From: Linepithema humile
Taxonomy: Eukaryota; Arthropoda; Insecta; Hymenoptera; Formicidae
Length of the DNA stretch: 64,000 nucleotides
Assembly (NCBI RefSeq): GCF_040581485.1
Contig: NC_090129.1
Coordinates: 32,226,764 to 32,290,763 of the forward strand
Direction: 5' to 3'
Shown: positions 50,876 to 63,025 of the stretch, one piece after another
Numbering within the stretch: position 1 is the first letter of the stretch
How the letters are laid out: the number at the start of each line of letters is the position of its first letter
The notes under the pieces: generated by a model
The model's database searches: none
Told to the model about the DNA's origin: nothing
What the model saw: the letters and a program-made list of their open reading frames with translations, nothing else
Made by a program: the position numbers and the translations under genes

Positions 50876-50930
50876 GCCAATTTTGTTGCCAATTCCGTCG
50901 CCAATTTCGCTGCCAATCTCGTCGCCCGCG
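50876..50930. repeat. 12-bp tandem repeat
   Basis: About four units of the form GTYGCCAATTYY run head to tail. In one frame they read as VAN/AAN repeats. Confidence 0.7.
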
Positions 50931-51005
50931 TTCCTAACGCGGATAATCGCATTGCGCAAACGCTTCGACAATTTCTATTAAGTTCTCTTAGCAGAGACTA
51001 CGGTT

Positions 51006-51060
51006 TGTGTGTGTGTGTGTGTGTGTGTATGTATAAGAGTGGGTGTGTGTGTGTGGGTGG
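51006..51060. repeat. Interrupted (GT)n microsatellite
   Basis: Two GT tracts are separated by TATGTATAAGAGTGG, with a G-rich end. Confidence 0.9.
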
Positions 51061-51567
51061 GCCTCCGCTGATTGTGAGATGGAAACGTTGAATTTCCTCG
51101 AGCGAACTCGCCGGAGCTGACTGGCGAAACAACATTTCCCGGCTTATAATCCTTGCCCTCGGTTTCGACTAACAACTTATCATGGCTGTCATCGATTTAA
51201 TAACGGAAGAATAACGTCACAAACAAAAAGCTTTTCTTTTTTTGAAATATATTGAGCTGGGCACGAGAAAAATTGATTTCTTCTTCAAACAGTTTTATAC
51301 TTTTTTAAACGATTTAGAAAAAACAAAAATACAATGAGAAATGCAGATTCGATCAGAATTTAGAGATGGAGATATATTTTTGAATTTCATCGCGTCGTGT
51401 CTTTTTATCCCTCTTTCTCTTTCTCTGCTAACATTAATCATGAGGAAGACAATGTTACACAATCGATTGCTTTTTTTTTTTAAATTTGTTTACAAACTTT
51501 TCGTACGTCTACGCTCGCGACTAAGTTTTTCTTACATATTTGACGCACGTCGCATATGATTACCATT

Positions 51568-51630
51568 TTAAATATCATTAACAATTATAAATAGCTACAA
51601 ATATCATTAACAACTATAAATAGCTTCATA
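51568..51630. repeat. About 33-bp tandem duplication
   Basis: AAATATCATTAACAA followed by TATAAATAGCT occurs twice in succession with minor changes. Confidence 0.7.
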
Positions 51631-52748
51631 AATATATTTATCTACAAAATTTTTATACATTTAGATATCCTCCGTTAAATCTTTCTTACGTATTCTTGTA
51701 TGTCTGTTGTATAATTCTATCGTTTTCCAACTTCGCTAAACCAGATTTATGAAGTTGTTTTGACGATTCAATAATATAAATATATTTCGTAAGACTACTT
51801 TCTATCATTTAAAAATAATGAGATGGCAGTTATTTTCACTTTTGCCGTTCTATATAAACGCTACTTCGTATCAAGCACAAAACAAACTCTTCTAACGCGT
51901 CATTTATATAAGTGACCACAAAGGAATGCGTTTTAATAGGATTACACAACTCAAAGGGACCCGTCGTCTAATTTATCAACGTTTATCATGCGTCACGACG
52001 TCTTCCGAGCCAGACGCTTGATCGCAACAATCAGGCGAAGGCTTGTTAACATAGATGACGTTCCTTCAATACTGCTGGCTGCACCGCCGAGGAGTACGAT
52101 TTTAACTTGAATATATCGCGCTTGCTCGTCAGGCGCAGCAGTTTGAACAAGAACCCACGAGTGCCATACCAGGCCTCCATATCCTCTTTGAAGTTTCGCT
52201 GATGTAAAATGGAACGCGTTAATGATTTGGTTCACGCTGCCTTCATATATACATTACTGCTATCTTACCTCTCGCTGCGTTTATCTTAAATTTTTCAACA
52301 ATTTTCAAGCGACAAAATAGGACGTTCCATAAAAAGGAAAAATTCAATAACAGTAAATGATATTACGTGCAAAAGATAATTTACTTCTACACAAAATGCT
52401 CCGTAAATAAGCTGCCAAATTTTGACAGCGTTCTACAAAAGATATTAAATTCCACAAAAAAATGAGAATGCGCGGAATTAAAAGAATATGCAAATAAAGG
52501 AAAATGACAGCGAGTTTCAACAGATTGATAAAATTAAACAAGACACGATCTAATTTGCCTTTTACAATAGAAGCGCCGATCCGCATATGAGAATAATTTC
52601 ATCTAGTTAGCTTAGATAACTAGATAATGTTGCTTCCAAATGTAGATTACAACTAGCGTTATGTAAAACAATGTAAAACACGCGTTCGCGAAAGATGCCG
52701 TTTCTGATTGTAGAAATTGTGGTATTTTACGCAAAATTGCAATAATAA

Positions 52749-53144
52749 CACTCAAAAAAATGATCTTGCAATAATAGCTAAAATTTTCTAGGTGTAAAAA
52801 ATTAACTAAAATAGATAAATGATTAGCAACTGTTGTGATATTGCATATGTAATTACTTAATCAGTTTAGATGATAGAAACAGAATATATATCTGTATTGT
52901 TTGTGAACTTTAAAAAGAAAGTTTCTCTAAAGCGCCTATCTATATAAGATCAATCACGTGTTAGATCATGCAATGAATAACATTTAGCAATGGTATTTAA
53001 ATTTTTCAGAAGCTATTGCTAGAACATTACTGCTATAAATTCTATATGTGACAAACAATGTTTTCACAGATACGAAAAATAGCGATACATTCTTGTTGCG
53101 ATATCTAGAAATCTAACTACATCAGCGAAATATTTTTTTGAGTG
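52749..53144. mobile_element. 396-bp TIR element, copy 1
   Basis: The element begins CACTCAAAAAAAT and ends with its inverse ATTTTTTTGAGTG. It has no ORF. An almost identical element of the same length lies at 62630-63025 in the opposite orientation. This is a non-autonomous DNA transposon; flanking TA is not preserved here. Confidence 0.85.
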
Positions 53145-55271
53145 AAAAATATGAAAAAGTCGCGTTCGACTAAAATTATCTCTCGCTTGTGTATTTCAGG
53201 TTATTGAAGTGTATCATCGCCGTGATGGCGAACGGATATCCGTATCCGATACCTCACTGTCTTGTATAAAGCCGCCATAATGCTAAACATATTGCTCGTG
53301 GCCTCTTACTGTTGAAGCCATTACTAATCCGTTATAAGACCTTGTTACCTATACGTGACTAATTGGAACAGTAAATTAAGATTCACTGCAGCCATATTGA
53401 ATAAGCTGTCAGAAAAAAGAGCACATTAATTTTAACATACGGTGCAAAAAGAAAAATTTACATAAATTTACGCTTCTGACATTGTTAATCTAATAAGTCT
53501 GCATCGCACGATCGAAAACTTTAACTCATAGAAAATAAGAAAACTGCGTGAATATAATAAATAGCATGGAGAAACACGGCAATAAGAGCTGAACTGCAAT
53601 TGATACTTATAAATTATGGCGATGCTTATAAATTTTACATTTTGTATACATTCAGAAATTAATTTAAAACTTTCGAAAATTACGTAATATTTTTTCGTCC
53701 ACGTTTGGATTAAACACGTCGTTTAAATGCATCGCCAACCGCGCGATCTGGCTTTTATCATATTAATTGAATTTAAAATAAGTCTTCGCTTATTTCATAA
53801 GTAAATATAACATTGATAATCGCGATCATGTGTCGCGTCACTTTCTCATTTGATAATTTCGATATAGATTGAATATCAAATGTCAGTGATAGCGACATGA
53901 AAAGTGTCGCGACGGCAAGACTCCCCTTTGCTGCATGACAAATGAAAACCTGCATAAATACCAGCAGATTAAATTATGTAAAGTTACATGGAGGGTGCGC
54001 AGGCTAAATGTCGCTAATGCGGCGCATCATTCGCGCACGCCGCCCGAACGCGATACAACGCTTCGCGTACGAATGCGCGTTACAGCGCGCTGCAGCGCGG
54101 ATCGATACGGTCGTTACTAAAGCAAATGGACGGATTACGAGTTGACTGCGTAAAACAACCTCTTTCTCGGGCAGGCGGGCTGCAACCAGAGGCAGATTGT
54201 TGCGAAGCTGATCTGGTCGATGCATCCCGTGGAATCTTGTATGCGAGAGGCACTTGCGGCTATCTTGCGAGTGCGACTGTGCACTCAGGCGAATTGAGGA
54301 AGTTTTACATTTGTCGGTTTTAATTTGCAAATACGGGCGGTGCACGCGGTGTGACGCGAGCCGAGCTAATGATCGCGTATTGCCGCACATAATCGAAGCG
54401 TCCCTTTGCGTATCCGAACAATTGGACCGCTATGAGGTGTCGAAAGCTTGACTTTATTCGGCACACTGGATATGCCCGGCGCAGCACGCGTTTACTTTGT
54501 CTTTCTGACGGCTGCGGAGAGTTATGGACGAGAAGGTTAAATCTCTGATATCAAGCGTATCACGAGTTTGGATTTCATCACGGTGCGCGTTACACGTGCG
54601 ATGCATTTGTAGTATAAACGTGTGAAGCGAGTGTAACGCCGCAAAATTTTCCAATAATGAAGCCAGACACTCTAAGAATGATAATAACCATTAAACCAAT
54701 CAAGCCGATAACATTTCATTGCAGTAACTTAATTATTAATAATTATTCGTTTCAGCACGGAGCGAATTTTTATGCAAACAAACTGCGAGATTAAATTGAC
54801 GGTTTATTTTGTCCGCGGAGAATAGATCGCAGTTTAATAAAATTGCGCTATTCAAATTTTTCTGACATTTGTAGAAATAAACAGTGGAAAAGTTGTGTAA
54901 TAAATGAAGATTACGATATCCGAGGGAAAAGTTAATTTTCTTCACATCTCGAATGGCCCATCGTCGTATTCAAATATTACCGTCACGCTTCGTACTCCGC
55001 TACGATCGCCAATAAAAGCCAACCGTTTCGTGAAAAAGTCTTCCGTGACACAATCGATAGAGCGAAATCGATTGTTACTTCAGCGAAACGGGCATCCACA
55101 TGCGTCGCGTTCACTATAACGACGGTAGTGCCCAATCTTATGCATAGGAAAGCGATTGGTTCACGCCGTTTTTTGTCACTCACAGGGACCGTTCTATACG
55201 TCTATACTAAATAACAGCGGGGAGGGGAAAAGGAGAGCGAAATTCTCTCGGTAAAAATAAACGCCGCGCGC

Positions 55272-55308
55272 TATATAAACATCCGCCGATATCGACAGGC
55301 GTATCATT
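55272..55308 (+). promoter_or_regulatory. TATA box and initiator of the RR-2 gene
   Basis: TATATAAA (55272-55279) is followed by TCATT at 55304-55308, with the A about 34 bp from the start of the TATA box. This predicts a 5' UTR of about 26 nt before ATG 55332. Confidence 0.65.
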
Positions 55309-55331
55309 CGCATTTAGGAATCATTGGAAAC

Positions 55332-57150
55332 ATGATCACAAAGGTTCGTATCGATCTCAAAACTCTATTCTTGATTAATCAGCCGATTATTGCGGCTTAA
55401 CCGTAACGTGATCCATTTATAATTTAATTTCAATTTCACATACATTTAAATGAAACATAAACTTAAATATAAATAATTTGCAAATATTATAGAATATATT
55501 ATAGAATATTAAATTTCAAGTTGCTCAAAATTCAATATTATTCAACATTTTGTAAGTAATAAAATGTAAAACCTTGAAAAAAAGGAGGCAGGAAGAGTCT
55601 TTTTCTGTGTTATAATATTCATTTAGTGCACTTTGGAACATCGACGTAAAGAGTACCTTAATAATTCATATAACCGCTTTTGGCAAAGTAATTTCAATTT
55701 TGCGATCCTAATTTACTTACTTAGTTGCATGCAACATACCTACTTAATTATATTGCAACTATTTTCACATATTGCGCTAAACTAAAGGTTTTTCATCAAA
55801 TCACGGTGACTTATCACAAGCGGACTGCATAATTCATAAAGTAAAGAGCCCTTACTTCTGGCCAGTCGTATGAAAACGGATCTCTTCTCCTTGATATACC
55901 AAAATTCGCTCCGCGCTCTGTATACGGGAGTCTATGTAAATGGCAACAATTTGTCGGCAGTTTGTCCTACCATCGGTTGTATTGGCCCTCATGGCAATCC
56001 AAAGTGGATTGGCGGGGCACGCTCACAGTTTCGCGCACTTCCACGGCCCGGTCGAAGGGCCCGAGCACGAAGTAACCGTCCACGATAAGCATGGCCATCA
56101 TGTAGTGGACTACGTCGCGCATCCCAAATACGACTTCGCGTACGGCGTCGAGGACCATCACACTGGCGATTATCACGGACAGAAAGAACACAGAGATGGT
56201 AAGTCGAATTCCTCATTTTATACAAAATCGCAGATAAGACGATTTCGATACACACGATTTATAAAACGTAATTTTGGTTTCTAATAAAATTATTTAAGCT
56301 ACGTTAAAATGATCGCGTTTATATTTTACCGATATTATTCCGTTTTCTGTCTGCGTCAAAAGAGATGCAAGCGCTTGAAGTGCACGCGTTACGATTATAT
56401 TTCAGACGTGTCTGAACGAAAAATTAAACTTCGTACATTATTCAAAATTTTTGTAAGCATGTAAAGAGTTGTTGAATTTTTTTTTTACGATGTTTGCGCG
56501 GAGCACGCGGCATGTTTGAATGTTGGTAAAGTTTTGGAAAATTTCGATGAAAGTTTGTCTGGCGGATCTCCGCGCGAGATATTCGGAGGAGCGTGGCTCT
56601 GAATCGCAATAAGCGCGGCGGGGAAAGCCGCGTTTAAACCTGTCTGCGCATTTTCCTCTTTTTCGTCGCCCGCCGCGTTTTTGCATTTAACGATGTCCGA
56701 TGGCGCGGGTGCCGTAGTTAAAGGTTATAAATGATGGGGTCAGATTACACGGAGGTACGCTTTAGCGCGCGCGCGCGCGCTCCATTTTAATTAAACATCG
56801 CGACGGTAGTCATATTGACGTAACATAATATGTGGGCGGCACCTGCATTATCGGTAATATCGATGACACACCCGCGTATCTAATTCTCAACAATTAATGC
56901 GCCGTTTGCGAGCAACGCTCGCCGCGAGTAACGATCGCGCTTCACTCTAGCAACGCCGCCGCTCGTTTTTTTTTCGTTCGCAGGAAAAAAGGTCGTCGGC
57001 GAGTACACCGTGAAAGAACCGGGCGGCAACACCAGGACCGTCACTTACCACGCCGATCCACACGGTGGATTTTTTGCACATGTCCACAATTCCGGCGGCA
57101 ATAACCATCATGGCGGTACGTACGGCGGTCACGAACACGGGCATTACTGA
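55332..57150 (+). CDS. RR-2 cuticular protein, 138 aa, three exons
   Basis: Exon 1 (55332-55343) encodes MITK. Exon 2 (55961-56198) begins FVLPSVVLALMAIQSGLAG, giving a signal peptide with cleavage near residue 23. Exon 3 (56984-57150) is joined at GAT G|GA, reading DGKKVVGEY. Residues 54-117 form a Rebers-Riddiford RR-2 (chitin-binding 4) domain: DYVAHPKYDFAYGVEDHHTG, QKEHRDGKKVVGEY, then RTVTYHADPHGGFFAHV. Flanking segments are His/Gly-rich (HAHSFAHFHGP; end GGHEHGHY), typical of RR-2 proteins of hard cuticle. The first-exon start is chosen because of the TATA promoter just upstream and exact phase. Its donor (AAG|GTTCGT) and the exon 2 acceptor tract are weak. The alternative ATG at 55940 gives MATICRQ before the same peptide. 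Confidence 0.9.
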
Positions 57151-57229
57151 GGACGTCAGGAAACCCCAAATGTGATGTGCGGCGTTAAAGCGCTTATAAG
57201 GTCGCATCCTTGTTCCGTTATGATTGTTG

Positions 57230-57235
57230 AATAAA
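57230..57235 (+). terminator. Polyadenylation signal of the RR-2 gene
   Basis: AATAAA 80 nt after the stop codon. Confidence 0.7.
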
Positions 57236-60200
57236 TATTTGCTGTTTTTGAATTCGCGGCGTGAACTTTTCCTGATTTCGATAACCGAGACTTTTCTACA
57301 TACATTTTATAAATAGCAGAAACGCGCGCACTCACGGTGCGGCTATTAGTATTTTCCGTCGCGGACGTTATTGCGACTTCGCCTGTGTAATCAAAAGCGT
57401 TATTACTTACGGAATCGCAACGGCAATTCGGAAGTGCAGGCAGAACAAATAAATGGACAGATTGCGTGTATATAGGTCTGGCTCAATGAACGAGGTGTTC
57501 TAAGCTTCGGCGAACATATTGGGTCACGTATTGAAGCCACTGTGATCGCTATCGCGCGAATAGACTAGCAGAGATTGAATTGCACTTGCGGTGGCCAGAC
57601 GCCGCATTGAATAGCGTGTTTTCCATTATTGCATTAAAAGGTACACACTAAAGGAATAATTTAAAAGACTGGAAATAATTTTAAAGCTCTGTACAAGCTG
57701 TTAACCCGAGGCACGGTTTCATGCTGAAGAAAATGTCCCACTGTTTACATTAAATTAGCGTTCAAAGACGGAAACTTTGTGAATGAAAACAGTTTACCTT
57801 GCGCTTTAATCTATATTCGTATGTTTCACGTAAATCTTTAATGATTTGCGAATCTCTCTGCCAACAATTTTCTTCGTGCAAATATCTCGCAATTATTTTT
57901 GATATGTGTTTAAATCTGCAAATAACGGATCAGCGTTGGAGAAAATAGTTTGAAGAGGATCAGTCACAAAATATAACAAGTCTAAATAGCGAAATAAAAT
58001 AGCGCTAATTATAATGACACAGGCATACCCGAGAAGTAATTATCGCAGTTCGTTCGGCTGAAGCTCCGATTAAAAGGGTGAAATTAAGACAGCGCTCTTT
58101 GAACTAGAAGAAATATTGCGCCGAGAAAGAGAGAGCGTCGCGTCTCGCAGCTGAAGCGAGCTATGCTTAAATGTCGAGAAAGCTATCACGGAACGTAGCT
58201 GCTCGGCGTTACAGAGAGCGCATTAATTTTTCAAGGCGCATCAGCGATGCGAATAGAAATTAACCTTGTACATGCGCCATCGGCTTTCAAAGGCAAGTAT
58301 TTCACATCAAGCGCGTAAATGTATAGAAGGCCTCTCTGCGAAATGTCTAAGACGAGTCGACGTCTGTTCGTAAGAGTTCTTTTGAGAACGTAGTTGGGAT
58401 AATTTTTTATTTTTTTAGTTTTTTAGTTACACAATATTAAAATTTCATTTAAACGCTATTGCAAAAAAGGATTCCGAATAAGCAGCATAGGCATCCGTTG
58501 TTAAATGTAATGATATGGAAATGAATACCGGGAATGTAATCACTATAAATATACTAGACCGCGCAATTCGATACTTTCGGCCGAGCAATTCCAGCAACTC
58601 TGCTCGTAATTCAGCGCAAAAATCCGTCCTGGGATAAATCACCACGAACGCGGCGGCGTACTCGACCCCTGTATATTACGCGAATAATGATGATTGATCA
58701 TACGAGAGGAAGAAAACCGCGGGCGATGATATATGAACAGCGAAACGTACGGCGCGCACGTGGTTTCAATGATTCCATTTATGTGAACGATAATGCAGCA
58801 GGTCTTCTCCCTGCATCGAGGCCCTCTTGTTCTTTCTCCTTTTCCGTTTTGTTTTCCTTTTCTTTTCTTTTTTTCTTTTTACAATCCGCTACCACGCGCT
58901 CATGAGCGCGGTTACAAAAGGGCTGCTTTTGGTTCGCCCTTACTTGCGGAAGTGATAAATGAAATTTCGCGCGCTTCCATCCGCCGTGGAAAAACAGACA
59001 ATTCCAAAACTACTTCTTCTCTAACTCTGTGAGGAGGGTAATTTTATCGGCGTGTGTTATTCCGGTCACCACCGTCGCGCTCTTTCTACACTTCCGATTC
59101 CCTCAGTCATTCCTCGACGCTGTCCTGCGGACGCCGACTAATCTACAGAACTAAATAGCATTGTCCGGTTCTTGCTTAGAAGGGGCCAAAGTGTCAGCAG
59201 GAATCACTCAGGACAAAGGAACATCCGAATTGGCGATTTCAAAAATAGATAAGATTGCTTTTGATTTCGGCGACAAATTGGCGACAAATTGGCGACGACA
59301 ACAGATATCAGAAAATTATCCTCCACACATAATGTTTAAAGTTGAGTGTTTGTTACGCCTTTGCGATTAATGATTAATTTGTAACAATAACAAGCATTAA
59401 GACGATAGTTATTTTAAAGCAGACATTTCACGGTTTACCGAGAGAAAGAGAAAGGAATTTTAAACTATCTTGATGGCTATCAATCGCGTGTCACATAAAT
59501 TCGGTATAAATTTGTATGTCGGAAATTCATTAAAATGTGTGTTTTACACGATTTATTTCATCAAAATCGTTGTTTGAGAAGAATGTTAACAAAGCGACCA
59601 TATTCCGACCATTTGTGGTCATTTCATTTCGCGGATATTTATGTGTAATTTTAATTCGTCTATTTATTAACTTTTAAACGCGCGTTACAATAGTAAAACA
59701 CTCTAAAGATATATTTTGATGGAAAGTGCGGAAAATGCTTGCAATCGGACAGAAATAATGATTATTCGAGACAGTATTAACGCCCACAAAATAAAGATGC
59801 AAAAGATATGATAATAGTCTATTTATTGAGATTAAAATTTAAAATGTAAAATAAAAATATATTTTTTTTTTATACTACATTAAATATTTTATAGCATGTT
59901 AAATAAATATTTTGATATTGATTGAGATATTATCGTTACCGTTTTTTGTTTGTACTTTTTTTTTTTTTTATCTGTATGTTGTTATTATCTTGCTATCTTG
60001 TTGAATATAGCGACTGAAACAGAACAGACGGTAAGGCCGCTCCGTCACATCGTTATCTTTAAAACTGTACAATTGCGATAAATGTTAAAAAATTATCTTT
60101 CACAAATAACTACTAATCCATTATTATAATATTTTCATAATATTTTTTATATGCAAAAAACGCTGAAAGCTTGCAGAAGTAGTTTAGGCGTAGCATAGCT

Positions 60201-61061
60201 GCGGCGGATGACGCGTAAAATTGATCGCTCAATTTTTAGTTTCTCTCATAGATCCATTGCCTCAAAATAGACGGATCGGAACACAAATCAGTGTTCTTGA
60301 GTGATTTTACAAAATCTTTAATTCAGCCGTGAGCCGTGGCATCGTGGCCTGTCAAGCGTAACCACATTCAGACGTCGTCACGTGAGGGGGGCAAATTGTC
60401 GGAAACAGCCGGCGGCAATAATGCGAGATGGACGTGATAGGGTGCGATCGATTTTCTCGATCTCGGGGGAAATAGAGTCCTTATTATTCCGACGGGTAAG
60501 GCGCTCCCACGATGGCATTGTTATTCGATTCCAGGCGGCGCGGCTCATTCCCTCCGCAGCGGCTGCACAGTCACCCTCCACCCTTTTCCCTTATATTTCC
60601 TTAGCCTACTTCATGCCCGCAAAAATCCAATTCATCCCGAGACGCTGGACAAGAATATTCCGAAAACGTCATCGTCGCGCGGACGCCCGCACGGCATAAC
60701 AAACCGTTGCACGTAGAATTCGAGTTATTCCCAAAAGAAATCCGGCGATCGAAAATCATCGCCGTCAAAAGGAATCCTACAAATTCGCCACGCTATACAC
60801 AATCCAATGCAGGCTACTCAACAAATCATGGCACAACCGGCGATGAAAGGCTCTTTTGTGAAGAAATAATTAAACGGTAAGGAATAAAGTTTTTTTACTT
60901 GTGCACTTCCCGAGAAAAATAAACAAAAATAATAATTTCTATTTAAATTTCTCTAATTAGATCATTTCTTTTGTCTCTTTCTTTCACACGATAAAAGAAC
61001 ATAAATAGGTTTTTGTCTTCAAAATTTGTTTAAGTTGCGTTAAGTCAGCGTAATTAATAAA

Positions 61062-61379
61062 TATACAGGGTGTTTCATAATGTCCGTGCCAGCGCTCGTG
61101 TGCGGGTAGAATGCGGTAAAAAATAACAACATGTATTACTCTTGCTCTTGCCATGCGTTGTTATTTTTCGTTGCTGTGCGATCCTCGTTGCTGTCACGCC
61201 TAAAGTGTACAGCCCATAATCTAGCCACGTGCAACGCGCAATTATTCGTCAATCCTTTTTAATTAATATCTCAATTATTATTGCAAAAATTGCAAAACAA
61301 TAAAGGACTTTTCTATTCAGTTTACCGCACTCTACCCGCACACGAGTGTTGGCACGGACATTATAAAACACCCTGTATA
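61062..61379. mobile_element. 318-bp MITE with TATACAGGGTGTTT ends
   Basis: TATACAGGGTGTTTCATAAT at the left and the inverse at the right bound arms that continue through GTCCGTGCCA and TGTGCGGGTAGA...GCGGTAAA. There is no ORF. ACAGGGTGTTTC-type ends are common among insect non-autonomous DNA elements. Confidence 0.85.
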
Positions 61380-62629
61380 GTATCATTTCATAGATTTTTT
61401 TACAAGAAATATTTCGTCGCCATTATGTTATAAAATGTCGCATTGAATCAGCGCTCAAATCATGTATCTAATGCGATTTCTTATCGCATATAACTATTTG
61501 GTCAAGATGTAACATGGTAGAACATTTTAGAAATGGCTTTCAAAAATTATGAAAGAACCGTTGCAATATCGATAAACTTTGATACATCAAAAAATAAAAA
61601 TGTGAAACTTCAAACGTGATTTCTATATCGTTATTCTATATTGACATGTTAAAATAACAACATTAGCTCGTGATAACGTCAATCACGACGAGACGCGTGA
61701 TCCTATCTCAGCCAATCATAGTTCATGTTGTGTCAAGCAAAATAAACATTTATTTTCGTACACATATATTTAAGAACTCTCTGCTACCACAGTGTAGTAC
61801 AGTGTATTTCAACGACTCACTGACTGATCGTCTACGCGCTTCAACACAAGAGTATTCATCGTGCGACATGTTCACTGTAATTGTCGTAAGTCGTTACAAG
61901 CTTTTTATAAAATTTTATCGGCCCCTCGCTGGCCCTACTTTTCTCGTTGCTACTCTTCTCCATTCAACAGACACAATTTACTACGCGAATTCTACGTTTT
62001 TATATAATAAATATATTACAAAATTGATCATATTGCAAATACAGCTTTTTTCGTACGTGCAATAAACAATTACTGATATCAAACGAAAGTGTGTGCTGTA
62101 ATCTGTGTAAAATGTTGTAGTGACTGTTTCTTAATGTATTTCGCTCGCGCATCACCTATTTGTGAGTAAAATTTGTACGCTAAAAGTAGAAAAATCGTAC
62201 TGATTCACGTACAAAGCCTCATTAACAAGTTTCAATTTGTCTGCCTGTCTTATCATTGACGCAAAGCAGAGCCGTTATCGTGCTTCAAATCACCGTCATT
62301 CAGAAGTATACGGCCGGTCGACAGCGGGGGGAAGAGTTTCACGGTTCGCTGGTTTAAAGTGCTCTCACAAAAAGACCATTATAAATTCCATTAATACTTG
62401 CCGGGCATTCGGGCCAAGCCGGGAGTTTAATTATCCCGTGGGCAGGCTCCTCCGTCCGCACCGCTAAGTAACGGGAGGAGGTACACTGAATTAACTAAGA
62501 CTCGACAGAACAATCTTCAAGAATTAACAGGTCAGCTCGCGATGGAAGCTATTCTTCAATTTACAACATATATATTATTGTTTACGAGTGACAAGTCGGG
62601 CATGATTTTCCACCAATTTCGCAATAGTA

Positions 62630-63025
62630 CACTCAAACAAATATTTCGCTGATGTAGTTAGATTTCTAGATATCGCAACAAAAATGTATCGCTATTTTTC
62701 GTATCTGTGAAAACATTGTTTGTCACATACAGAATTTATAGCAGTAATGTTCTAGCAATAGCTTCTGAAAAATTTAGGTACCATTGCTAAATGTTATTCA
62801 TTGCATGATCTAACACGTAATTGATCTTATATAGATAGCCGCTTTAGAGAAACTTTCTTTTTAAAGTTCACAAACAATACAGATATATATTCTGTTTCTG
62901 TCATCTAAACTGATTAAGTAATTATATATGCAATATCACAACAGTTGCTAATCATTTATCTGTTTTAGTTAATTTTTTACACCTAGAAAATTTTAGCTAT
63001 TATTGCAAGATTATTTTTTTAAGTG
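62630..63025. mobile_element. 396-bp TIR element, copy 2 (inverted relative to copy 1)
   Basis: Begins CACTCAAACAAAT and ends ATTTTTTTAAGTG, flanked on both sides by TA (62628-62629 and 63026-63027), as expected for Tc1/mariner-type insertion. Its body is the reverse complement of 52749-53144 with few changes. Confidence 0.88.

Larger units (their letters stand above)
44443..55270. other. Interval without a supported gene
   Basis: No gene is supported. It includes GC-rich patches with long unrecognised ORFs (46150-46520, 47340-47760, 48460-49060, 50530-51180), a (GT)n tract, 12-bp repeats and one copy of a 396-bp TIR element. An ORF-bearing patch at 51990-52235 on the minus strand is protein-like in two frames but has no recognisable domain. 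Confidence 0.5.

Noticed and set aside
51993..52235. Minus-strand 80-codon frame and an alternative frame in the same place
   Set aside because: Both look mildly protein-like but no family, start codon or paired splice sites could be identified. At best it is an unrecognised fragment.
61670..62065. 131-codon ORF between two TIR elements
   Set aside because: The product is low in complexity with no transposase motif or other domain, so it was not called a transposon gene.
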